From contig NZ_RQJO01000008.1 in the NCBI RefSeq assembly GCF_003858635.1, positions 1,302,001-1,366,000 of the forward strand: a DNA stretch of 64,000 nt, read 5' to 3'. A model generated the notes under the pieces. The model ran no database searches. It had not been told where the DNA came from and saw only the letters and a list, made by a program, of their open reading frames with translations. Positions 8,564-16,895 of the stretch are shown in pieces. Each line of letters starts with the position of its first letter. Within the stretch, counting starts at the first letter, position 1. The translations under genes and the position numbers were made by a program. The DNA is from Larkinella rosea. GTDB lineage: Bacteria > Bacteroidota > Bacteroidia > Cytophagales > Spirosomataceae.

Positions 8564-11184
8564 ACGCGCCGGAGAACCGCCCTGAAAAACCGGTTCAGCC
8601 CCCCCGCTGGGCCCGCTGGCTCCTGACCCGCCTGCATCCGGCCGAAACGCTGGAAGAAGTCGAGGGCGATCTGGATGAATTGTATACGTATTGGTACCGG
8701 CGGGCGGGGAAAACGCAGGCCACGTTGCGGTATTTGCTGAACGTCGTGTCGGTTTTGCCGCCTTTTGTACGAAAAAGACACACCCAAAAAGACCATAGCC
8801 CACTCTCAAATCGTCATCCGGATATGCTACGTAATTATTTCAAAGTTGCCTGGCGGAATATAATCCGCCAAAAAACGTATTCCATACTGAATATTGCCGG
8901 GCTTTCCATTGCGATGGCATCGAGTATTCTCATCCTTTTGTGGGTGCAGAACGAGTTAAGCTATGACCGTTTCCATCGGAATAGTGAGCAGCTGTATCGG
9001 CTTATCTGTAGTGCGGGTGATTTTAGAGCAGCCGTCAGTCCCGCAGGAATGGGCAGCGGTTTGCAGGCAGAAATGCCCGAAATAGAAGCATCGCTACGAT
9101 TGAGTAAATCCTCAACACATCTTTTTGAAGCGGGCGGAAATAAATTTGAAGAGAAGCGAGTGTTTTTTGCTGACTCAAATTTCCTGCAATTCTTTTCTTT
9201 CGATTTGTTACAGGGAAATGCTAAAACCGCTATGCGCGATCCGGGTGGTATATTATTAACGGAAGAAATGGCGGAGAAATATTATGGTACAGAACCGGCT
9301 TTAGGAAAAATCATCCGTATCAATAATAAAGAGAATTTTATCGTTGCCGGTATTCTGGCCACTAGTCCTTCTAATTCTCATCTGCAGTTTGACTTTATTA
9401 TCCCAATGGCGGCTCTCGCAAAATCCAATTATGACCTGAGGAATAATGTCTGGGATCGGTTTAATTTTTACACGTATCTGCAATTCAATAAAAACAGTTC
9501 TTCAGTAGATATTCAGAATCATATTCCGCGTATTCAGCAAATTTATAAGCGCCATAATTCCGATGGAAAAATTGATTTTCAATTACAACCGTTAACCAGC
9601 ATTCATTTGCATTCCGATTTGCAAATAGATGTACCGGGTCACGGCAATATCCAATATGTAAATATCTTTTTCATCGTTGCCTTATTTATCATTGCGGTGG
9701 GTTGCATCAACTTTATGAATCTTTCTACGGCCCATTCGGCCCGAAGGACAAAGGAAGTTGGGATGCGAAAAGTAGTGGGAGCAACCCGTTTTCAACTTGT
9801 TGGACAATTTTTGAGTGAAGCACTGATCGTTTCTTTTATCTCGTTATTGATCGCTGTTGGAGTTGTCTACCTGTTTATGCCTGTGTTTAATACATTAACT
9901 GAAAAAAAACTAGCGGTTCATTTACAGGATGGAGATTTATTGATAAAGCTGGTTGGTATTGCGTTCATAACGGGGATCATTTCCGGCAGTTATCCGGCCT
10001 TATTTCTTTCCGGGTTTAGGCCGGTCAGCGTATTAAAAGGGAAATTTACGTTTGCGGGCGGCAGCCTTTTATTTCGGAATGGGTTGGTTATTGCCCAGTT
10101 TGTGGTAGCTATCGTGTTATTGATTGGTACGGCAGTTGTCTATAACCAAATGAACTTTATTAAAAATAAAAACCTCGGTTTTGAGAAGTCGAATCTTTTA
10201 TATACGCCCATGACGGGTGATTTATGGAGTAAGCTAGCCGTATATAAAGACGCATTACGACAAAATCCGTTGACCAGTAATTTCTCCGTTATCTCAGAAT
10301 TGCCAGCCGCGCTTATTTCGGGTACAATCGATGTCGAATGGGAAGGGCGGGACCCGAACTCGCAAGTTGTAATCCCCTCAATCGACGTCGATGAAAATTT
10401 TATCGATGTTTTTAAAATGAAAATCCTGACCGGTCGTAGCTTTTCTGCTGCATTTAAAGGCGATAGTTCCAATTACATGATCAATGAAAAAGCGATGCAG
10501 GTGATGGGAATGAATGCGGGTAATGCGGTGGGAAAACGCATTTCGTTTGGCGGGACAAAGGGAACGATTATCGGCGTTGTAAAGGACTTTAATTTCAAAT
10601 CACTGCAATACGTCATTGAGCCATTGGTATTGCGTCTGAACAAATGGGGTGGTTTGGTGATGGTGCGGACACAACCGGATAATACGGAAGCAACGATAAA
10701 AGTATTGGAAGGAATCAATCAGGAACTCAATCCGGCCTACCCGTTTACCTATCATTTTTTTGATAAAAACCTCGACGATCTGTACCGCAGCGAACAACAA
10801 ATGGGACGCATTTTTAATTTGTTTGCCGCACTTGCCATCTTCATTTCCTGCCTTGGTTTGTATGGTTTATCCGCGTTTATGGCCGAACAGCGGACCAAGG
10901 AAATTGGTGTACGGAAAGTGTTGGGGGCATCCGTGACCGGCGTCGTGGCTTTGTTGTCAAAAGACTTTCTGAGATTGGTGCTGATTGCGATTGTCATTGC
11001 CTCCCCCATTGCCTGGTATACGATGAATCGCTGGTTGCAGAGTTTTGCCTACAAGATCGACATCCAGTGGTGGTTGTTTGTGTTGGCCAGTTTACTGACC
11101 ATCAGCATTGCGATGCTAACGGTTAGTTATCAAAGCATCAAAGCCGCTTTAATGAATCCGGTGAAGTCACTGCGAAGCGAATGA
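8560..11184 (+). CDS. ABC transporter permease, FtsX/MacB type with permease prefix domain (paralog 1)
   Basis: The protein has 874 residues. Residues about 1-75 form the cytoplasmic permease prefix domain (RWARWLLTRLHPAETLEEVE, then DLDELYTYWYRRAG). A MacB-type periplasmic core follows the first membrane helix (ILNIAGLSIAMASSILILL, about residue 107), then a first FtsX unit (FFIVALFIIAVGCINFMNL, with the cytoplasmic EVGMRKVVGA), a second core domain, and a second FtsX unit (EIGVRKVLGA) ending in AALMNPVKSLRSE. Such permeases need an ATPase; none is adjacent. From about 8820 to 10850 the codons are clearly more AT-rich than in the two following paralogs, while both ends match them, so the gene looks mosaic. 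It is coupled to PadR upstream. Confidence 0.92.
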   Translation: MNAPENRPEKPVQPPRWARWLLTRLHPAETLEEVEGDLDELYTYWYRRAGKTQATLRYLLNVVSVLPPFVRKRHTQKDHSPLSNRHPDMLRNYFKVAWRNIIRQKTYSILNIAGLSIAMASSILILLWVQNELSYDRFHRNSEQLYRLICSAGDFRAAVSPAGMGSGLQAEMPEIEASLRLSKSSTHLFEAGGNKFEEKRVFFADSNFLQFFSFDLLQGNAKTAMRDPGGILLTEEMAEKYYGTEPALGKIIRINNKENFIVAGILATSPSNSHLQFDFIIPMAALAKSNYDLRNNVWDRFNFYTYLQFNKNSSSVDIQNHIPRIQQIYKRHNSDGKIDFQLQPLTSIHLHSDLQIDVPGHGNIQYVNIFFIVALFIIAVGCINFMNLSTAHSARRTKEVGMRKVVGATRFQLVGQFLSEALIVSFISLLIAVGVVYLFMPVFNTLTEKKLAVHLQDGDLLIKLVGIAFITGIISGSYPALFLSGFRPVSVLKGKFTFAGGSLLFRNGLVIAQFVVAIVLLIGTAVVYNQMNFIKNKNLGFEKSNLLYTPMTGDLWSKLAVYKDALRQNPLTSNFSVISELPAALISGTIDVEWEGRDPNSQVVIPSIDVDENFIDVFKMKILTGRSFSAAFKGDSSNYMINEKAMQVMGMNAGNAVGKRISFGGTKGTIIGVVKDFNFKSLQYVIEPLVLRLNKWGGLVMVRTQPDNTEATIKVLEGINQELNPAYPFTYHFFDKNLDDLYRSEQQMGRIFNLFAALAIFISCLGLYGLSAFMAEQRTKEIGVRKVLGASVTGVVALLSKDFLRLVLIAIVIASPIAWYTMNRWLQSFAYKIDIQWWLFVLASLLTISIAMLTVSYQSIKAALMNPVKSLRSE

Positions 11185-11186
11185 GC

Positions 11187-11239
11187 AATGAACCGCGCGG
11201 GCGGTTCCGAAAGGTGGACGTCGGCCGCGCCTGTTCATT
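11187..11239. repeat. Spacer element with GCGCGGGCGG core (copy 1)
   Basis: The gap between permease paralogs 1 and 2 holds short inverted arms AATGAAC / GTTCATT around the word AACCGCGCGGGCGG. The same 14-nt word lies in the gap between paralogs 2 and 3. The gaps therefore probably arose with the gene duplication, or carry the same intergenic element. Confidence 0.5.
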
Positions 11240-11254
11240 ATTCATTTTTAAAAT

Positions 11255-13960
11255 ATGAAACCATCCAACCACCCTCATCCGCCCCGCTGGGCGCATCGCC
11301 TGCTGACCCGCCTGCACCCGGCCGAAACGCTGGAGGAAGTCGAGGGCGATCTGGACGAATTGTATGCGTACTGGTATCGGCGGGCCGGGCAAAAAACGGC
11401 GACCTGGCAGTATGTCCGCAATGTGCTGTCGGTGTTGCCGCCGTTCGTGCGCCGTCGTTCCCACGAAGAAGAATATTACCAACAATTATCACCCCTGCAC
11501 CCGATTATGATCCGCAATTATCTCAAAATAGCTTTTCGCAACCTTTGGAAAAATAAGGTTTTTTCAGGGGTGAATCTCAGTGGGCTGGTGGTTGGCATTA
11601 CGGCTTGCCTGATGATTTTGCAATATGTTAGTTTCGAGCTGAGTTTTGACCAGTTTCAAACGGACATCGACCGGATTTACCGCGTAACGAACGATCGGTT
11701 TCAGAAAGGGAAGCTCATCCAGCACGGCACCATTACGTACCCGACCATCGGCAAAACGATGGCGAAAGATTACCCGGAAATAGAAGGCTACACGACCATT
11801 GTAGGCGCGGGGCGAATGAAGCTACGGCGGGACAAATCGCTTTTCCCGGAAGAAAGCAGCTTTTACGTGGATGAACATTTCCTGAGCTTTTTCACCTTTC
11901 CGCTGGTGGTGGGCGACCCGAAAACGGCGATGAAAGCCCCGAACAGTCTGGTACTGACGGAAAGCAATGCCCAACGAATTTTTGGTGTTCAGCCGAAAGA
12001 CTACGCCAGCCTGCTTGGACAATCGCTGTACATCGATCTGGACACGGAACCGTACCGGATTACGGGCATTATGAAAGACGTTCCGGCGGCTTCACACCTG
12101 CAATTCGGGGTACTGGTTTCGTACGAAACGCTGGTTAGAACCTGGGGCAACTGGGTGAAAGACAGCTGGGAAGGGTCGGATATGTGGCATTATCTAAAGC
12201 TTAAACCGGAGGCCGATGCCGTTGCGCTGGAACAAAAGTTTCCGGCCTTCAGCGAGCGGTATTTTAACGGGGATAAGGTGTCAGGGAGCGTTGAAAAATT
12301 TTATCTGCAACCCCTGCGGAAAGCGCATCTTTTCTCCGATTATGAGTACGAAATCGGGGTGGTCAACAGCGGTAAGGCGGTTTGGACGATGCTGATCATT
12401 GCGGTTTTTATTCTGCTCATTGCCTGGATCAATTACATCAACCTGGCTACTGCGCGCTCGATGGAACGGGCCAAAGAAGTCGGCGTCCGGAAAGTAGCCG
12501 GAGCTACCTCGGGGCAACTGATCGGGCAGTTTTTATCCGAATCGGTTTTGCTCAATTTGTTCGCGCTGATTCTCGCCCTGTTCTTAACGGTTATGCTGCA
12601 ACCTGTTTTAAATCAGATCGTTGATAAGCCCTTGTCGCTTGCCTTATTGACCGGTCAGGGCTATGGCGGCAGCCTGATGGCGTTGATGCTGGTGGGTACC
12701 TTTGCGCTTGGGATTTTCCTGTCCGGTTTTTATCCGGCCTTTGCGCTCTCGGCTTTCCAGGCCATTCAGGTGCTGAAAGGCAGTTTCAAGCGGTCGGCGA
12801 AGGGTGTTTGGGTGCGCAAATCGCTGGTGGTTTTTCAGTATACGGCTTCCGTTGTCCTGATTATCGGAACGTTTATCGTCTTCCGGCAGCTTGAGTTCAT
12901 GCGAAAAGAAAACCTGGGTTTCAACATGGAACAAATGCTGGTCATTTCCGGCCCCGACCTGACCCGCTGGGACTCGACCGCCATCGACCGGATCAACAGT
13001 TTCAAAGCCGAGGTAAAAAAACGGGCTGCCGTCAAATCTGCAACGGCCTCGGTCAACCTGTTTGGAAACCGCCTTCCCCGCACCTTTAACGTGAAACGCG
13101 TGGGTTCGAACGAAGCCAAAGGGGTAACCGTCAGTCGGATGGCGGTCGATCTGGATTTTTTTGATACCTACCGGATCAAGCTGCTGGCGGGCCGGAACTT
13201 CCTCACGACCGACTCCAATCCGGATGGCCGGAAGGTGGTGAATACGGTCGTCAATCTGTCGACGGTCCGGTTACTGGGTTTTCCAACAGCTACTTCGGCG
13301 GTGGGTCAGAAGTTCACTTTATTTGGTCAGGAAAAAGAAATCGTGGGCGTGGTTAGTGATTTCCACCAGCAATCGTTGCGGCACCCGATTGAGCCGATTG
13401 TTTTCCAGCCGTTTTATACCAATGGCGGTTTTTATTCCTTCAAAATTGAGACCAGCAATCTGGAAAAAACGATTGATCAGATCCGGGAAGATTACGAGGC
13501 ATTTTTTCCGGGCAACAACTTCTCGTATTTCTTTATGGATGAGCGGTTTGATCAACAATACCGTGATGATCAGGTGTTTGGTAAAATCACCACCTTCTTC
13601 TCTTTTCTGGCGGTTTTGATCGCGTCGCTGGGGTTATTCGGGCTGTCGTCGTACACGATTGCGCAGCGAGCCAAAGAGATTGGCGTTCGGAAAGTACTGG
13701 GGGCGTCCGTGGGTAGCATCGTCGCCCTGTTGTCGAAAGACTTCCTGAAACTCGTGCTGGTGGCGATTGTCGTTGCCTCGCCGATTGCCTGGTATGCCGT
13801 GTCGCAGTGGCTGGATGATTTTGCCTACAAGATTGACATTTCCTGGTGGATTTTTGCCGTAGCCGGGGTGCTGGCGGTGAGCATTGCCCTCGTAACGGTC
13901 AGTTTCCAGAGCATCAAAGCTGCGTTGATGAATCCGGTGAAAACGTTGCGTTCCGAATGA
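11255..13960 (+). CDS. ABC transporter permease, FtsX/MacB type with permease prefix domain (paralog 2)
   Basis: This second tandem paralog has 901 residues. The prefix domain is nearly the same as in its neighbours (HRLLTRLHPAETLEEVEGDL). It then shows a first helix (VNLSGLVVGITACLMIL), a MacB-like periplasmic core, FtsX unit 1 with EVGVRKVAGA, a second core and FtsX unit 2 with EIGVRKVLGA, ending in AALMNPVKTLRSE. Its eight expected membrane helices are arranged 4+4, as in MacB-like permeases that have duplicated the FtsX unit. Members of this family probably move lipids, peptides or signals mechanically, driven by a separate ATPase. It lies on the same strand 70 nt after paralog 1, and base composition is uniform along the gene. 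Confidence 0.92.
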   Translation: MKPSNHPHPPRWAHRLLTRLHPAETLEEVEGDLDELYAYWYRRAGQKTATWQYVRNVLSVLPPFVRRRSHEEEYYQQLSPLHPIMIRNYLKIAFRNLWKNKVFSGVNLSGLVVGITACLMILQYVSFELSFDQFQTDIDRIYRVTNDRFQKGKLIQHGTITYPTIGKTMAKDYPEIEGYTTIVGAGRMKLRRDKSLFPEESSFYVDEHFLSFFTFPLVVGDPKTAMKAPNSLVLTESNAQRIFGVQPKDYASLLGQSLYIDLDTEPYRITGIMKDVPAASHLQFGVLVSYETLVRTWGNWVKDSWEGSDMWHYLKLKPEADAVALEQKFPAFSERYFNGDKVSGSVEKFYLQPLRKAHLFSDYEYEIGVVNSGKAVWTMLIIAVFILLIAWINYINLATARSMERAKEVGVRKVAGATSGQLIGQFLSESVLLNLFALILALFLTVMLQPVLNQIVDKPLSLALLTGQGYGGSLMALMLVGTFALGIFLSGFYPAFALSAFQAIQVLKGSFKRSAKGVWVRKSLVVFQYTASVVLIIGTFIVFRQLEFMRKENLGFNMEQMLVISGPDLTRWDSTAIDRINSFKAEVKKRAAVKSATASVNLFGNRLPRTFNVKRVGSNEAKGVTVSRMAVDLDFFDTYRIKLLAGRNFLTTDSNPDGRKVVNTVVNLSTVRLLGFPTATSAVGQKFTLFGQEKEIVGVVSDFHQQSLRHPIEPIVFQPFYTNGGFYSFKIETSNLEKTIDQIREDYEAFFPGNNFSYFFMDERFDQQYRDDQVFGKITTFFSFLAVLIASLGLFGLSSYTIAQRAKEIGVRKVLGASVGSIVALLSKDFLKLVLVAIVVASPIAWYAVSQWLDDFAYKIDISWWIFAVAGVLAVSIALVTVSFQSIKAALMNPVKTLRSE

Positions 13961-14028
13961 AGAATGAAGAGTTAACGCGTCAGCAACCGCGCGGGCGGCC
14001 AACTCTTCACTCATAACTCTTCATTCTT
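13960..14028. repeat. Inverted repeat with GCGCGGGCGG core (copy 2)
   Basis: Perfect 15-nt arms (AAGAATGAAGAGTTA at 13960-13974 and its complement at 14014-14028) flank a loop holding AACCGCGCGGGCGG, the word shared with the spacer at 11187-11239. The left arm begins at the last base of the stop codon of paralog 2. No T-tract follows. Confidence 0.8.
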
Positions 14029-14040
14029 AACTAAAAACCG

Positions 14041-16716
14041 ATGGCAACTGAAACTCAAAAACCGAATCGTCGGACCGCCCCCCGCTGGGCGCGCTGGCTC
14101 CTGATCCGGCTACATCCGAGCGAAACGCTGGAAGAAGTCGAGGGTGATCTGGAGGAATTGTACGCGTATTGGTATCGGCGGGCCGGAAAAACGCAGGCGG
14201 TTTTGCGGTATTTGCTCAGTGTGGTGTCGGTGTTGCCGCCGTTCGTGCGCCGTCGCCGACAAACCGGTTCCGATTTTCAACGTTCTAATGTTCACCCCGA
14301 TATGATCCGGAATTATTTCAGAATCGCGTTGCGTCACCTGGTCAAGAACAAAGTCTATTCGTTCATCAACATCGGCGGCCTGGCACTCGGAATGGCGTGC
14401 TGTCTGATGATTGCCCTGTATGTGTACGACGAGTTGAGCTACGACCGGTTCAACGCCAACTACGACCACATTTATCGATTGGTCGAAAAGCAGAAACAGC
14501 CGGAAGGTATTTTTGACGTGGCCATGACGCCCGGACCGCTGGCCGGTACGATCGCCAGGGATTTTCCGGAAGTGGAACGGGTATGCCGCATGGGACGGTG
14601 GAGCGGACTGCTAAGCCACGGAAACCAGGCGGTCGAATCGAACCAGATGCAGGTGGTTGATCCCAGCTTTTTTGAGGTATTCAGTTATCCCCTTCTGCTG
14701 GGCAGTCCCAATGCGGTTTTTCGCGGGCCCGATGAGGTCATTCTGAGCGAAGCCACGGCCGTGCGGTTTTTTGGGGCAAACTGGCGGCAGCAAAATATTC
14801 TGGGTAAATCGTTCAAACTCAATAACGACCAAACGCTCATGCTGGTCGGTGTTGCCCAAAATCCACCGGTTCAGTCGCACATTGAATTTGAGATACTTAT
14901 GCCCTTCAAGTGGCTCGAACGTTACGACGAATGGAGCATGAAATGGAACAGCAACAGCTACCACACCTATGTTCAGCTAAAACCGGATGATTCAGGTGCC
15001 CCCGTCGACCCGACGGCCTTTGCGGATAAAGTACGCAGTCAACTCAAACGCTACGATTCGGGCAACGAAACGCCCCTGTTGCTGCAACCCCTGTCGGAAA
15101 TTTACCTGTACTCAGACTTTGCGTTCGAAACCGATTATGGCCGACGCAGCGACATTGCCTACATTCGCATTTTCGTTACGGTGGGGCTGATTGTGCTGCT
15201 GATTGCGGTTATCAACTTCATCAATTTGGCCACCGCGCGGGCGTCGCAACGGGCCAAAGAGGTGGGCGTTCGGAAAAGCGTGGGCGCACAACGGACGAGC
15301 CTGATTACGCAGTTTTTGGGCGAAGCTACCTTAATGACCGTGCTGTCCATGCTGTTGTCCGTGCTGCTGGCTGAAGCCCTGCTTCCGTTATTCAACAACC
15401 TGGCCGGCAAAAGTCTGCATATTCCGTACCAACTTACGGCGTTCTGGCTCACGATCAGTGGTTTAACTGCCGTGGTGAGTTTACTCGCAGGGCTTTATCC
15501 GGCCTTTTTTCTATCGTCATTCCGGCCAATCAGTGTATTGAAAACCGGAGTGGTGGGGCATTTTTCCAGTATACAGACGGGACGGGGTTTTCGGCAATCG
15601 CTGGTGGTGGGGCAATTCGTGTTATCAATTACGCTGGCAATCAGTACGGTCATTATTTACCGGCAACTTTCTTTCCTTCAAACGGCCAAATTGGGATTTG
15701 ATCAATCCCAGTTGCTCTACGTCCGACTTAAAGGCGACATGCGGGGCAAAGCGCAGCAGTTCAAAACCGGCGTTGAACAATTGCCGGGTGTCGCGCAGGC
15801 ATCCGTTGCCACGAGCAATCTGGTCAACATGAACAACAGCACCCTCATCGAATGGGAAGGGCAGGCACCCAAAGATGAGTTTTTAATTACGCAAATCAAC
15901 GTCGATGCCGATTTTATCAAAACCGCCGGGATGTCGCTGGCGGCCGGTCGAAATTTTTCGACTCAGATCACTTCCGATACGCTGTCGAAACGGGGTGCCT
16001 ACATGATCAACGAAACAGCGGCTAAACGGATGGGCTGGACGCCCGCCCGTGCGCTGGGAAAACGGGTGAAATTCTGGGGGACCGAGGGCCAGATCATTGG
16101 TGTGCTGAAAGACTTTCATTTCCGGCCGTTACACGTTGCCATACAGCCTTTTATATTGCGGTTTCGCCCGAAGGAATTCTATTTTAATCTGCTGGTGAAA
16201 ACCAAACCCGGTTTGGTGGCGCGTACGCTGGCCGGGGTAGCAAACGAGTACAAGAAAATGAAAACCGATTACCCACTCAGCTACGGTTTTGTGGACCAGG
16301 ATCTGGACGCACAGTACCAGTCGGAACAACGCATTGGCCGGATTATTCTCTGCTTTGCCATCCTGACGATTCTGGTGTCCTGCCTCGGCCTGTTTGGCCT
16401 GACCGCGTTCACCGCCGAACAACGGACCAAAGAAATCGGCATTCGGAAAGTGCTGGGCGCGTCGGTTGCCAGTATCGTGACGCTGCTTTCCAGGGATTTC
16501 CTGAAACTCGTCGTTATGGCCCTGGCCATTGCCAGCCCGATTGCCTGGTACGCCATGAATCGCTGGTTGGAAAATTTCGTGTACCGAACGGATATTCAAT
16601 GGTGGATTTTTGCCCTTACCGGGATGTTGGCCGTCGGCATCGCGCTGTTGACCGTCAGTTTCCAAAGCATCAAAGCCGCGCTGGCGAATCCGGTGAAGAC
16701 GCTGCGGAGCGAGTGA
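14041..16716 (+). CDS. ABC transporter permease, FtsX/MacB type with permease prefix domain (paralog 3)
   Basis: This third tandem paralog has 891 residues. The order is the same: prefix domain (RWARWLLIRLHPSETLEEVE), first helix (FINIGGLALGMACCLMIALY), MacB-like core, FtsX unit 1 with EVGVRKSVGA, second core, FtsX unit 2 with EIGIRKVLGA, and the shared C-terminus AALANPVKTLRSE. The prefix and the last ~110 residues are the parts best conserved among the three; the periplasmic cores differ most, which fits different cargo or partner proteins. The start at 14041 lies 12 nt after an inverted repeat. No ATPase, HlyD-like or TolC-like partner is encoded next to it. Confidence 0.92.
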   Translation: MATETQKPNRRTAPRWARWLLIRLHPSETLEEVEGDLEELYAYWYRRAGKTQAVLRYLLSVVSVLPPFVRRRRQTGSDFQRSNVHPDMIRNYFRIALRHLVKNKVYSFINIGGLALGMACCLMIALYVYDELSYDRFNANYDHIYRLVEKQKQPEGIFDVAMTPGPLAGTIARDFPEVERVCRMGRWSGLLSHGNQAVESNQMQVVDPSFFEVFSYPLLLGSPNAVFRGPDEVILSEATAVRFFGANWRQQNILGKSFKLNNDQTLMLVGVAQNPPVQSHIEFEILMPFKWLERYDEWSMKWNSNSYHTYVQLKPDDSGAPVDPTAFADKVRSQLKRYDSGNETPLLLQPLSEIYLYSDFAFETDYGRRSDIAYIRIFVTVGLIVLLIAVINFINLATARASQRAKEVGVRKSVGAQRTSLITQFLGEATLMTVLSMLLSVLLAEALLPLFNNLAGKSLHIPYQLTAFWLTISGLTAVVSLLAGLYPAFFLSSFRPISVLKTGVVGHFSSIQTGRGFRQSLVVGQFVLSITLAISTVIIYRQLSFLQTAKLGFDQSQLLYVRLKGDMRGKAQQFKTGVEQLPGVAQASVATSNLVNMNNSTLIEWEGQAPKDEFLITQINVDADFIKTAGMSLAAGRNFSTQITSDTLSKRGAYMINETAAKRMGWTPARALGKRVKFWGTEGQIIGVLKDFHFRPLHVAIQPFILRFRPKEFYFNLLVKTKPGLVARTLAGVANEYKKMKTDYPLSYGFVDQDLDAQYQSEQRIGRIILCFAILTILVSCLGLFGLTAFTAEQRTKEIGIRKVLGASVASIVTLLSRDFLKLVVMALAIASPIAWYAMNRWLENFVYRTDIQWWIFALTGMLAVGIALLTVSFQSIKAALANPVKTLRSE

Positions 16717-16836
16717 AATGGCGTTGGGCAGCGGGGGAACTCTATTCTACCCCTTTGCTTTTACCTCTCTGCCCATGCCCTCTGAAAAAAATTGAATTTG
16801 GTACAGAATTAACAGTATTTGGCACAAGATTAACAA

Positions 16837-16864
16837 TTGGTCTGAAAAGAGAGCCGGAACTTTG
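16837..16864 (+). promoter_or_regulatory. Candidate promoter, TTG-N17-GAACTTTG
   Basis: TTG at 16837-16839 and GAACTTTG at 16857-16864 fit the Bacteroidota pattern (TTG, 17-23 nt, TAnnTTTG) with one mismatch. They lie 31 nt before the ATG of the sugar dehydrogenase at 16896. Confidence 0.45.
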
Positions 16865-16895
16865 GGTAATGTTGTAAAACCCATTTTCCACGCTC

